Assembly: GCA_021825585.1 (NCBI GenBank)
Contig: JAKAGT010000003.1
Location: 124,001 to 188,000, forward strand
DNA from: Bacteroidota bacterium
GTDB lineage: Bacteria > Bacteroidota > Ignavibacteria > Kryptoniales > JAKASW01
Length of the DNA: 64,000 nucleotides
Direction: 5' to 3'
Position numbers and translations under genes: made by a program
Notes under the pieces: generated by a model
Seen by the model: only the letters and a program-made list of their open reading frames with translations
Databases searched by the model: none
Told to the model about the DNA's origin: nothing
Part shown: positions 35,644 through 44,862 of the stretch, piece after piece
Position numbering within the stretch: the first letter of the stretch is position 1
Layout: each line of letters opens with the position of its first letter

Positions 35644-38238
35644 ATGCGTAGCAAGAAACTGTTGCTTCCTATTTTGATGATGTTGGTTTCGTCGTCTGCC
35701 GCACTCTCAAAGGCCGACTCGTCGTCCACAGGGATGCAGGGGCTCATCCCTGCCTTCCCGATTGAACATCCCGATATGACGATAAGGCAGCTGGCACAGC
35801 CGTTTACACCATTCGACAAGGTGGGCAGGAAGTTCGCCATCCTCGGTTACGAGAGCGGCTCGTTCGAGGCATGGGCGTATCCACTCAAGCTCCTGAGGAA
35901 TTTCGAATTCTCGTTCTTCCTGCAGAATTCTACCAGGCCCATCAAGGCGGCGGATGTCCTGCGATACATAGATATTTCTCCCGCGGTCACGACGATAACG
36001 TACGTTTATCAGTCGTTCACGGTAAAGGCCAACTTCATTACTCCCGTAGACGAACCGGGAGCGATGATACTTCTTTCCGTAAACTCGGTCGTCCCATTAA
36101 AGATAGTGTGCGGTTTTCTCCCGGTTCTCGAGCCCATGTGGCCGGCGGGAATCGGCGGCCAGTATGCCTACTGGGACGACAACCTGAAGGCGTACATCAT
36201 ATCCGAGCCGACAGGCGAGAACCACGGCGTCGTCGGGTCGCCGGCGGCTTCCGGAATCTCGTATACCCCTGCCCATATGCTTTCGGACTATCCCAACCAA
36301 TTCACGATTGAGATAAGAAACCCCGCAGATGTCGACGGGCAATTCATACCCATTTATCTTGCCGGAGGGAGAGGGAAGTGGGACACTGTTAAGGCGGTTT
36401 ACGACAGCCTCGCCTCTAATCCCCGGAAGTATTACGAGGAATGCGCGCGGCACTACAAAGAACTCGAGGAGAATACACTCCACATCCAAACCCCGGTGAA
36501 GAAGTTGAATCTTGCATTCAAATGGGCTAAGGTCGCCTATGACAATCTCGTCGTCGACAATCCAGATCTCGGAAAGGGGCTTGTCGCGGGGCTGGGCATG
36601 TCGGGCACGAGCGGTCGCCCGGGCTTTGGATGGTTCTTCGGCGGAGACGCGTACATCAACTCGTTCAGCCTAAACAGTTACGGAGCGTTTCATACGGTCC
36701 GGGACGCGCTGGCGTTCACCGAGAAGTGGCAGCGTGCCGATGGCAAGATGGCTCACGAGCTGTCACAGGCTGCAGGCTATGTCGACTGGTTCCATAAATA
36801 TGGCTATGCGTATATTCACGCCGACACCACTCCATTTTACATCGATGCTGTGTACGATTACTACAGGATGACGGGTGATATCGGATTTGTCAGGCAGAGC
36901 TGGAAATCGTTGACTGAAGCCTACGACTGGTGCCTTTCCACGGACGCGAACGGCGACGGGCTTATGGACAACAGCAAGGCGGGACTCGGTGCCCTTGAGT
37001 TCGGGTCGCTTATTGGGATCCAATCGGACGTGTACCTCTCGGCAATATGGGTGCGTGCGACATACGCGATGGAGCAGCTGGCGAAAGCCGTCGGTAACGA
37101 GGCATACGAGGAGAAGGCCTCCTCCGATCACGAGAAAGCCGGCAAAGCCTACGAGAAGAAGTTCTGGAATTCAGCGGATGGGTATTACTCTTACGCTTTC
37201 AACGCGAAAGGAGAACAGGTAACCGAGCTTACTCCGTGGATGTCGGTCGGGCTTGCCTGGAACATCGGAAATCCCGCTCATCAGGATGAGGCACTGGAAA
37301 GGCTCGCCTCTTCGGAGCTGACCACCGATTGGGGAGTCCGCAGCATATCGGTCAAGAGCAAATATTACGATCCGCTGAACTATAACTACGGGACAGTGTG
37401 GCCGTTCATAACAAGCTGGGCTTCGACTGCGGAGTTCGAGCACCGGTTCAGCCAGCAGGGCTACGAGATGCTTATGGCTTCGGTGAGGCATACTTTCGAC
37501 AACGAGCCGGGCGATGTCACCGAGGTGTTTTCGGGTGCGACAAACGTCTGGCTCGGAGAGGCTGTGCCCCACCAGGGATTCTCCACTTCCGGAGTGGTCC
37601 TCCCGCTGGTGAAGGGACTCTTCGGACTCGACGGCGACGCGGTCAGGAAAACCGTCAGCTTCTCCCCGCAGTTCCCCGCGGACTGGCATGATGCCTCTGC
37701 ATCGAACTATCATGTCGGGGAGGCCTCGTTCTCATTCGGCTATCAAAGGTCAGACAGCTCAATCGTGGTGACGGTAACGGGACGAAATGCGGACGGCTAC
37801 GCCGTTGAGGTATCGCCTGTTCTCGGGCCGGGGACGGCAATAGAGTCGGTTACGGTGGATGGCAGGCCGGTGGCTTTCAGGTCTGCGGACTACCCGCAGG
37901 GAGTCGAGGCGGCTGCGAAGTCGCCGGCATCAGGACATGAAATGAAATTTCAATTCAGCTACAGACCTACTGTGGAGATACTCCCTCCGTCGATTAGCAC
38001 GGAAACAGGAGAGAAAGACCATGGTCTCAAGATTGTTTCTATCCGGAGAACGGGGATGGAGCTGCACGTCGAAGTCGAAGGACTTGCCGGGCGTGAATAT
38101 TCGTTGGATATCGCGAATCCAAAGCTTGCGCTCGAGGTGAAAGGGGCGACGCTGGATGGATCTGAATTGAAGTTTAAGTTCTCAGGCACAACCGGAGATG
38201 GCTTTGCACGTCACGATATAATCATCGGAGTGAAGTAG
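35644..38238 (+). CDS. Exported debranching-enzyme-like (alpha/alpha)6 glycosidase
   Basis: ATG 35644, soon after GGGAGAAAG, starts a ~864-residue protein with a signal peptide (MRSKKLLLPILMMLVSSSAA). A beta-rich N-terminal region (~30-280) precedes a helical barrel (~300-720) with GWFFGGDAYINSFSLNSYG, DGLMDNSKAGLGALEFG and YNYGTVWPFITSWAS, as in amylo-alpha-1,6-glucosidase/GH78-like six-hairpin enzymes. A C-terminal beta-sandwich (~720-864) completes it. The precise GH family is not certain from the sequence alone. It lies 29 bases after copy 1 and directly abuts copy 2, so all three are one operon. Probable role: exo- or debranching glycosidase in the periplasm. Confidence 0.72.
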   Translation: MRSKKLLLPILMMLVSSSAALSKADSSSTGMQGLIPAFPIEHPDMTIRQLAQPFTPFDKVGRKFAILGYESGSFEAWAYPLKLLRNFEFSFFLQNSTRPIKAADVLRYIDISPAVTTITYVYQSFTVKANFITPVDEPGAMILLSVNSVVPLKIVCGFLPVLEPMWPAGIGGQYAYWDDNLKAYIISEPTGENHGVVGSPAASGISYTPAHMLSDYPNQFTIEIRNPADVDGQFIPIYLAGGRGKWDTVKAVYDSLASNPRKYYEECARHYKELEENTLHIQTPVKKLNLAFKWAKVAYDNLVVDNPDLGKGLVAGLGMSGTSGRPGFGWFFGGDAYINSFSLNSYGAFHTVRDALAFTEKWQRADGKMAHELSQAAGYVDWFHKYGYAYIHADTTPFYIDAVYDYYRMTGDIGFVRQSWKSLTEAYDWCLSTDANGDGLMDNSKAGLGALEFGSLIGIQSDVYLSAIWVRATYAMEQLAKAVGNEAYEEKASSDHEKAGKAYEKKFWNSADGYYSYAFNAKGEQVTELTPWMSVGLAWNIGNPAHQDEALERLASSELTTDWGVRSISVKSKYYDPLNYNYGTVWPFITSWASTAEFEHRFSQQGYEMLMASVRHTFDNEPGDVTEVFSGATNVWLGEAVPHQGFSTSGVVLPLVKGLFGLDGDAVRKTVSFSPQFPADWHDASASNYHVGEASFSFGYQRSDSSIVVTVTGRNADGYAVEVSPVLGPGTAIESVTVDGRPVAFRSADYPQGVEAAAKSPASGHEMKFQFSYRPTVEILPPSISTETGEKDHGLKIVSIRRTGMELHVEVEGLAGREYSLDIANPKLALEVKGATLDGSELKFKFSGTTGDGFARHDIIIGVK

Positions 38239-40425
38239 ATGAGACGCCCCACAAGAAGAGGTCTCAATGTTCACCTGCTTGTTCTCCGCGCGATGGTGAC
38301 GGTCGTCCTATTGTGCTCTTTTCATGCAAGGGCGGATTCACAGGTGATAATTCGCGACAAGTACCTGCGGATCCGGGCCCGGGCGGACGACCCGCTTTTT
38401 ACGACCTACGCAGCGGCTAAAGATCGCTCGCGCCTTTATGCCGATAAGGCGTATTTCATGAACTACTTTACACCCGACAGGCCGATCACTTATTCGAGCC
38501 AGGATGCCGGCGACTGGTCGACGATATGGCGGATCGGAAATGTCGTGGTGGACAAGGTTAATCAATTCCAGGAGCCGCCCGTCGTTGTCGCTTCCTTCCC
38601 GGATATGGCGGTTCTCGAATACGAGCCGTTCGCAGGCGTAAAAGTGCAGGAAGTATTTTGTGTTTACAGCTCAGGTGCGGCAATCGTCGACCTGCATATG
38701 AAGAACGTCGGGAAGTTGACGTACGACATGAATATCTATTCGGTTCTCGCGATGGACCCTTCCGATTCGATGGACGTCGCCGGTTTCGATTCTCTATCGA
38801 ACGGATTGGAGCTTTCCCATTACGAATCTCCCGTGAGGATGTTCAGCAATCTCTATCCAGGCTACCCGGACCGATTTCGTGATATGCTGGTTTCCGATAC
38901 TTCGCCTCAGAGCTACGGCGCGTATCCTTTCTGCAAACTTTCTGATTTTGAACCCGTCCTCCGGCGGTTCAACGAGTACGACCCTCACAAGACGAAGCTT
39001 GACCAGGTCTCTGCAGGGCGGAGCGGCCTTGTTGTGCTGCAAAGAAACCTGTCGCTGGCTCCGGGCGATTCCGCCGATGTCAGGTTCGTCAGGGGATGTC
39101 AGGCTGTCGGTTCACCACGGAGCGAAATGGACAGAGAAGTGAGGGATGCACTGTCGGCCAACTTACAGTCGCTGGCCGATGCCGATGTGTCCCTCTTCTC
39201 AGCAATTCCGCGAGTCCCATTTAAGACTTCCTCCGAGAAGCTCATCTACCTGGATGCTTTCAATCTCGTGAGACAGTGTATGCTTCCTCCAAGCGGTGCG
39301 GCGAGACGCAATTATTACGTCTTCTCCCGCAATCCGATATGGGGCTGGGGACACGGACACCAGGTGATGCACGAGTCGCTGTCGATGATTCCTTATGCAT
39401 ATCTGGACTGGAAGTCGGCGGAGGAGTCGCAGCGTATTTACATGGACCAGCAGTCTCCCGACGGACTGATTCCCTACCGGGTCGGTCCGCGCGGCCCGCA
39501 GAGTTATCCACGCGATTCGATCGGAACCACGTCGGCGCCCTTCTTTTCCTGGACGAACTGGGAGATTTATAAGATCAGCCGCGACAGGAGTTTCCTGAAT
39601 GAGGCTTACAAGTCGGGATCGAGGTATGTGCATTATCTCCAAAAATACAGGGACCGCAATCACGACGGGCTCCTGGAGTGGGGACCGAACGGGATAATCG
39701 AGAACGTGCGCGACGACTGGAACATAATCTTTCAGCTGAAGAACCCTGCGCGTGGACTGGAAGGGCGCGATATTTCCGACGAGATAGACTGCCTCGACCT
39801 TTCCTCCCAAACCGCGAACGAGATGTATTATCTGAAACTGATGGCGCAGGAACTCGGCGACAGCTCGGGGGTGAGGGAATGGTCCCGTAAGTTCGATGCG
39901 CTCGCCGGCTTGATCAACAAGTACATGTGGGACAAAAGAGACAGGTTCTTCTATCATGTCTCGATGAACAGGCATCTCTTCGAGTTCGAAGGGTCAAGCC
40001 TCCGCAGAAAAGAGATAATAGGGTTTCTGCCCATGTGGGCCCGTGTTGCCACGAAGGAACAGGCAGCCGAACTTGTTAAGGAGCTTAAGAATCCGAAGAC
40101 CTTTTGGCGCCAGTACGGCATCCCAACGGTTGCGGCCGACGACCCGGACTACACTCCATTCGTCGACGACTGCTGCCACTGGAACGGTCCCGTCTGGATG
40201 CTCTGGGATTACATGGTTATGGATGGCCTTGAGCATTACGGTTACAAAAAAGTTGCGGATGAGGTTGCCGACAGGATGCTCCTGGCGGCAGAGACCCAAC
40301 TGCGGAAGAACCACCGCTTTTGGGAATCATACAGCGCGGACTTCCCAATTCAGCAGAGCCCTCCCAACTACATCTGGGATTCCATACTGGCAAAAGTGTT
40401 AATCGAGAAATACTCTGCGAAATGA
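38239..40425 (+). CDS. Exported trehalase/GH63-like glycosidase, copy 2
   Basis: 728 residues starting directly after the previous stop, with GGAGTGAAG as ribosome site inside the upstream gene. The signal peptide covers about residues 1-34. Barrel motifs mirror those of the 33536 gene: LVRQCMLPPSGA, WGWGHGHQVMHESLSMI, DGLLEWGPNGIIENV, and CHWNGPVWMLWDYM near the end. Both copies share the LFTTYAAAKDRSRLY-type opening of the mature region. The two paralogs flank the debranching-like gene, suggesting duplication and then divergence of specificity, for instance for different linkages of the same glycan. Confidence 0.75.
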   Translation: MRRPTRRGLNVHLLVLRAMVTVVLLCSFHARADSQVIIRDKYLRIRARADDPLFTTYAAAKDRSRLYADKAYFMNYFTPDRPITYSSQDAGDWSTIWRIGNVVVDKVNQFQEPPVVVASFPDMAVLEYEPFAGVKVQEVFCVYSSGAAIVDLHMKNVGKLTYDMNIYSVLAMDPSDSMDVAGFDSLSNGLELSHYESPVRMFSNLYPGYPDRFRDMLVSDTSPQSYGAYPFCKLSDFEPVLRRFNEYDPHKTKLDQVSAGRSGLVVLQRNLSLAPGDSADVRFVRGCQAVGSPRSEMDREVRDALSANLQSLADADVSLFSAIPRVPFKTSSEKLIYLDAFNLVRQCMLPPSGAARRNYYVFSRNPIWGWGHGHQVMHESLSMIPYAYLDWKSAEESQRIYMDQQSPDGLIPYRVGPRGPQSYPRDSIGTTSAPFFSWTNWEIYKISRDRSFLNEAYKSGSRYVHYLQKYRDRNHDGLLEWGPNGIIENVRDDWNIIFQLKNPARGLEGRDISDEIDCLDLSSQTANEMYYLKLMAQELGDSSGVREWSRKFDALAGLINKYMWDKRDRFFYHVSMNRHLFEFEGSSLRRKEIIGFLPMWARVATKEQAAELVKELKNPKTFWRQYGIPTVAADDPDYTPFVDDCCHWNGPVWMLWDYMVMDGLEHYGYKKVADEVADRMLLAAETQLRKNHRFWESYSADFPIQQSPPNYIWDSILAKVLIEKYSAK

Positions 40426-40501
40426 CTACGGATTTATTCGTTGACAGCTCATCGGAAATCTTGAGTTCACATTCGTTGGAACCAGCCCTGGAGATTATCA
40501 A

Positions 40502-43108
40502 ATGACGACTCTTCGAGAAATAGTGCTCCTCTCATTACTGACGACATTCTTTCTCGTGCCGGCTGCTTTCGGTCCGGCACTTGCGGAAGAACCCAACCCC
40601 GTTGCGAATCCGAAAGCTGTCGTCGCCGCCGGCAGCGCGCGTTTCACGATCCTGACACCTGAACTCGTGAGGATGGAGTGGTCGGGCGACGCAGAGTTCA
40701 TCGATTCTCCGTCGCTCGTGTTCATAAACAGGCGGCTTCCTGTGCCTCGATACGAAGCAACAAGCAAAGACGGGTGGCTTATCATCAGGACGGGCAAACT
40801 CACACTCAGGTATAAGGAAGGTTCAGGGGAATTCAACAAGGATAATCTCAGCATCGAACTCATCCTGGACGGCAGGCCGGTCGTCTGGCATCCTGGCGAA
40901 AAAGATACGACGAATCTGTTCGGCACGATCAGAACACTTGACGGGGTGAAGGGAGCGACTGCACTTGCGCCGGGACTTCTCTCACGCGGCGGGTGGACAG
41001 TCGTCGACGACAGCCACCGGCCCCTCTTCGACAACTCGAGCTGGAAATGGGCCATGAACAGGCCGGCTGATGAACTGCAGGACTGGTACTTCTTCGGGTA
41101 TGGGCACGATTACGAAGAAGAGCTTGGCGATTACGTCAAAGTTGCCGGCCGCATTCCGATGCCCCCGCGGTTTGCGCTCGGAGCATGGTGGTCGCGCTAC
41201 TGGGCTTACACGGACGAGGAGCTGAAAAACCTCGTCGGTCAATTCCACAATCACAACGTACCGTTGGATGTTATGGTGGTAGACATGGACTGGCACGAGA
41301 CGTTTGACCTGAGATGGTCTAAGCAAGTGCTCGACCAGGCCGGTCAGACTAAAGGCTGGACCGGCTATACATGGAACAAGCTCCTGTTCCCGGATCCGAA
41401 AGAGTTTCTCGACTGGTGCCATATACAGGATCTGAAGGTCGTACTGAACCTTCATCCCGCTTCCGGCATCCAGCCGTGGGAAAAAAGTTACCCGGCGATG
41501 GCGCGCGCGATGGGAGTCGATCCGGCCACAAAGAAATACATTCCCTTCGATCCGACAGACAAGAAGTTCGCGGAGAATTATTTCAAGCTTGTCCTTGAGC
41601 CGCTGGAGAAAGAAGGCGTGAATTTCTGGTGGATAGACTGGCAGCAATGGGACACGACGAAGATTCATTATTTGAATCCCACATGGTGGCTCAACTACAC
41701 GTTCTATACAAATATGGAAAGGGAAGGCAAAGCACGGCCCATCATACTGGCGCGATGGGGCGGGCTGGGTTCGCACAGGTATCAAATCGGATTTTCGGGC
41801 GATGTCATCACCGACTGGTCGTCCCTCAAGTTCCAGCCTTATTTCACGGCGACTGCCGCGAATGTCGGATTCGGTTACTGGAGCCATGACATAGGAGGAC
41901 ACATACCCGGCACCGTTACACCCGAACTTTTTACGCGATGGGTGCAGTGGGGAGCGCTCAGCCCCGTGCTGAGGACGCACACTACACGGAATGCGGAGGC
42001 CGAGAGGCGGATCTGGGCATATCCTTACCCCTATGCGAAGGCGATGCGCGATGCGTTTCTGCTCAGATACAGGCTGCTGCCGTACATTTATACCACATCG
42101 AGAAATGCCTACGATACTGGCATCTCGATGATTCACCCGCTGTACTATGACTATCCGAATGCAGACGAGGCATACGATTTCGGGGATGAGTACTTCTTCG
42201 GCAGCGACGTCATTGTTGCTCCGGTAGTCCAACCGATGTCGGAGGATTCGCTCCTCGCGAGCGAGGACGTTTGGATACCGCCGGGGACCTGGATTGAGTG
42301 GAACAGCGGCGAAAGGCTTCATGGGCCGAAAGTCGTCACGAGGCAGTATTCGCTCGATGATATTCCGATTTTTGTGAGGGCCGGTTCAATTATTCCCATG
42401 CAAACCCTGAAACAGAAGGCCGATATTGAAAATGTGGATCCTCTTGTCCTCAGGATTTATCCGGCGAACGGTGGTTCGACGAGCGTATACGAAGATCAGG
42501 GAAACTCGCAGGGATACCGCAACGGACAATTCAGCCGTACTACGGTGAAATACGGCATCGTAAAGGGCCGGATCATGCATATCACCATCGACCCTGAAAA
42601 GGGAACCTATCCCGGCATGAAGCGCAGCCGGAGTTATGTGGTCGAGCTGATGAATGTTTTTCCGCCTGAAAGGGTGACCTGTAATGGCGCGGAGATCGAA
42701 TTCGGCGATGATGGCTGGAAGTACGACGGGGACAGGCTGGAGACGGTGATCAAGACCTCTTCCTTCAATGTGAAGAGGGAAGTGACGCTGACCGTGCAAT
42801 TTCCCGAATCGATCGAGTCGCAACTGCTGGACGGTACGCGCGGGAAGATTGAGCGTTTCAAGGAAGCCATGAGCATTCTCAATCATCTCTGGCCTCAGGA
42901 CTGGTCGCCTGACATTCTTATCGAGGCAGCGCAGACCGGGGACTTCCTGACAATGTACCCTGATTCTGCCGTGACCCGTCTGCGGAAGTTTGCGGAGGAA
43001 GTCCCTGGGTTGCGCGGGGCTATAATGAAGCTATCGGGTGACGAATCCTGGATAAACAAGGCGCTAAACCATCTCAGCGGGGTCCTGTCGGATCAGGACG
43101 GACGTTGA
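40502..43108 (+). CDS. Exported GH31 alpha-glycosidase
   Basis: 868 residues with a signal peptide (MTTLREIVLLSLLTTFFLV, cleavage near ALAEE). The order is N-terminal beta-sandwich, (beta/alpha)8 barrel from ~220 and C-terminal beta domains. The nucleophile region is VNFWWIDWQQWD (Asp near 379) and the acid/base region is GFSGDVITDWSSL (Asp near 433), followed by FGYWSHDIGGH. GH31 enzymes hydrolyse alpha-glucosidic or alpha-xylosidic bonds with retention. It closes the four-gene glycosidase run. A ~100-residue C-terminal extension after the last beta-domain is unrecognised. Confidence 0.92.
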   Translation: MTTLREIVLLSLLTTFFLVPAAFGPALAEEPNPVANPKAVVAAGSARFTILTPELVRMEWSGDAEFIDSPSLVFINRRLPVPRYEATSKDGWLIIRTGKLTLRYKEGSGEFNKDNLSIELILDGRPVVWHPGEKDTTNLFGTIRTLDGVKGATALAPGLLSRGGWTVVDDSHRPLFDNSSWKWAMNRPADELQDWYFFGYGHDYEEELGDYVKVAGRIPMPPRFALGAWWSRYWAYTDEELKNLVGQFHNHNVPLDVMVVDMDWHETFDLRWSKQVLDQAGQTKGWTGYTWNKLLFPDPKEFLDWCHIQDLKVVLNLHPASGIQPWEKSYPAMARAMGVDPATKKYIPFDPTDKKFAENYFKLVLEPLEKEGVNFWWIDWQQWDTTKIHYLNPTWWLNYTFYTNMEREGKARPIILARWGGLGSHRYQIGFSGDVITDWSSLKFQPYFTATAANVGFGYWSHDIGGHIPGTVTPELFTRWVQWGALSPVLRTHTTRNAEAERRIWAYPYPYAKAMRDAFLLRYRLLPYIYTTSRNAYDTGISMIHPLYYDYPNADEAYDFGDEYFFGSDVIVAPVVQPMSEDSLLASEDVWIPPGTWIEWNSGERLHGPKVVTRQYSLDDIPIFVRAGSIIPMQTLKQKADIENVDPLVLRIYPANGGSTSVYEDQGNSQGYRNGQFSRTTVKYGIVKGRIMHITIDPEKGTYPGMKRSRSYVVELMNVFPPERVTCNGAEIEFGDDGWKYDGDRLETVIKTSSFNVKREVTLTVQFPESIESQLLDGTRGKIERFKEAMSILNHLWPQDWSPDILIEAAQTGDFLTMYPDSAVTRLRKFAEEVPGLRGAIMKLSGDESWINKALNHLSGVLSDQDGR

Positions 43109-43187
43109 CACGGCGGTGGAATTCCGTGTAGAAGCTTCGAGGAGGCGTAATGCATTACTCATGGGAGGCATCCGAAAGCTTCAATTA

Positions 43188-43267
43188 AACCGCCATGCGC
43201 GCCAAGATCGCGAAGTTTTTGTATCATAATTGGTTATCCTTGCGTCCTTATGCGGTCTTGGCGGTTT
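43188..43267. repeat. Inverted repeat between GH31 and the integrase
   Basis: AAACCGCCA (43188-43196) and TGGCGGTTT (43259-43267) are perfect reverse complements. The inner arms GCCAAGATCGCGAAG and CTTGCGTCC...GGTCTTGGC extend the similarity imperfectly. It lies between two convergent genes and resembles common intergenic inverted repeats (GCCAAG...CTTGGC type); it may also act as a bidirectional terminator. Confidence 0.55.
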
Positions 43268-43295
43268 CATGTCCCACTGTTGTCAGAAGTTTTTG

Positions 43296-44540
43296 TCATA
43301 ATTTCTCGTCATAAATTTGCGGCAATGCATTGTTTTTGTCCGCTTGGCTTAGTCCCGCAGCATTCATATCGGATGCCTCATTCGTAGGATCACTATCCGT
43401 GTTCCAGATCATATCAGATAACAAATCAAGATGATGCCTTATTACTTTCACCGGGTACCCTGAATAGTGGAGTTCATTGACGTCCCTGGTTTTGTGACCC
43501 AATAACTTCTTACAAAAGTATGGTGATAATCCCGTGATCTGCAAGAGCGTATTCACCGTCTTGCGCAGATCGTGGAACTTGCCCCTTATACCGGTGACGC
43601 TTCTGACGTTTGCCCAATATTCCTCGATAACCTCCTTGCTCAGGAATACCGGCGTTTCATACCCTTTCATCTGAAGGAGCTTCAAAGCCTCCATGCTCTT
43701 CTTCCCTAAGGGCACTTTCCTGTCTCGGTTCCCCTTAGTTACGGGCGGAAAAACGATAATCTGCTTAACAAAATCAATCCACGACCACTGTAGCTTTAGC
43801 CCATCGCTCAACCTCATCCCTGTCATGAGATACAGGATGTAGACAGCCGTGACTTCTTCGCCGTACAGGTTTGACATCGTGTTGAGAATCAATTCGATGT
43901 CTTCAGGTTCGAAAAAGTTTGCCTCCACTGAATCCTCTGGCACCTTTTCAAATCCTTTGAACGGATTTTCTTTTGGTGCATAGCCCTGGTCTCCTGCCCA
44001 CGAGAACGCCGAGCGATAGATGCGTAAGTGTCCATTGATTGTCTGTCCGGCGAGGTTCTTCTGTGTCCCGTCTTTCATGGTGCGTATCTGTAGCAACAAT
44101 GTATCCTGGAATTTCTCTACGTGTCTCTTATGGACTTCGAACAGTTTAAGATCACCCACCACTTCGATCAATGAGTTGAAGCTGTGGACCACATTGCTGC
44201 AATACATTGATGAACGTCTTCGTATCTTTAGGTGATTGGAGAATTCGTCTCTCAGATTCGACAACCGCATCTTCATTTGTCCCGGTTTTTCAATTCGCTG
44301 GAAGATATTAATAGCTCTGGATATTGCCACCATACGGTCTGTCGTTTTCAGCGATCTACGAAAACGTCCCTTCGGACCTCTGCCTATTTGTAGGTCGATC
44401 CAAAATGTCTTCTTTTTACCGCACGTACGTAGGCTGTCTTCGATTTGCCTTGTTGTAATACGTTCCAATAATTTCATAAACAATCCTATTTTTGGACGAG
44501 TGTGGTTGTCTTCTCGGCTGTGTCTGGTAGAGATGTTCAA
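43296..44540 (-). CDS. Tyrosine recombinase / integrase
   Basis: 414 residues from a TTG that overlaps the upstream HTH stop; ATG at 44477 is an alternative start. The N-terminal SAM-like core-binding domain covers ~80-200. The catalytic domain from ~215 carries TGMRLSDGLKL (R), TKGNRDRKVPL (K), KFHDLRKT (H-x-x-R), KLLGHKTRDV (H) and ELHYSGY (Tyr nucleophile), so all active-site residues are present. Such enzymes integrate and excise phages, islands and conjugative elements at att sites, often in tRNA genes. With the small HTH gene it forms an int-xis pair. AT content is higher than in the neighbouring glycosidases, which suggests transfer. Confidence 0.92.
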   Translation of the reverse strand: MNISTRHSREDNHTRPKIGLFMKLLERITTRQIEDSLRTCGKKKTFWIDLQIGRGPKGRFRRSLKTTDRMVAISRAINIFQRIEKPGQMKMRLSNLRDEFSNHLKIRRRSSMYCSNVVHSFNSLIEVVGDLKLFEVHKRHVEKFQDTLLLQIRTMKDGTQKNLAGQTINGHLRIYRSAFSWAGDQGYAPKENPFKGFEKVPEDSVEANFFEPEDIELILNTMSNLYGEEVTAVYILYLMTGMRLSDGLKLQWSWIDFVKQIIVFPPVTKGNRDRKVPLGKKSMEALKLLQMKGYETPVFLSKEVIEEYWANVRSVTGIRGKFHDLRKTVNTLLQITGLSPYFCKKLLGHKTRDVNELHYSGYPVKVIRHHLDLLSDMIWNTDSDPTNEASDMNAAGLSQADKNNALPQIYDEKL

Positions 44541-44763
44541 TCCGCATGATTCACTACATCCTGCAAAGCCTCCGAAAAAACAGTGGGATCGAAGTCGTAT
44601 TGGAATCGACGCTGCTCGATCCAGTTGTCCACTTCTTCTTCGCTGAACTTGTACAACTTTCCCAATTTGAAGCAGGGGAGACCCTGAGTCTTGACAAGTC
44701 TACATATATGTTGTCTCGAACAGTTCATTTCGTTGCGATGTCCTTCGAGCTGAGTAAAACCAT
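44537..44763 (-). pseudogene. Excisionase-type HTH gene, split by a one-base frameshift
   Basis: The second part, 63 codons from ATG 44728, reads MNCSRQHICRLVKTQGLPC... then KFSEEEVDNWIEQ, the second half of a MerR-like excisionase (HTH_17) domain. The missing first half lies just upstream on the same strand, in another frame, from ATG 44763: MVLLSSKDIATK, then TGA. One extra A at AAATGA (near 44728) would join the two into a canonical SSKDIA-x-K-x-x-x-SRQHI domain. Either a base was lost (or misread) or the two frames are coupled by ATGA overlap. Its stop overlaps the integrase start. It would control excision directionality or integrase expression. Confidence 0.7.
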
Positions 44764-44862
44764 ATAGAAATCTCCATTCCTGGTTTAAAGGTTTCAGTTC
44801 ACTTTTTCGCCAGGTTATTCCGGCGGAGATTTCTTTTAGTTTTGTTAGTTGCGTCTGTTAGT

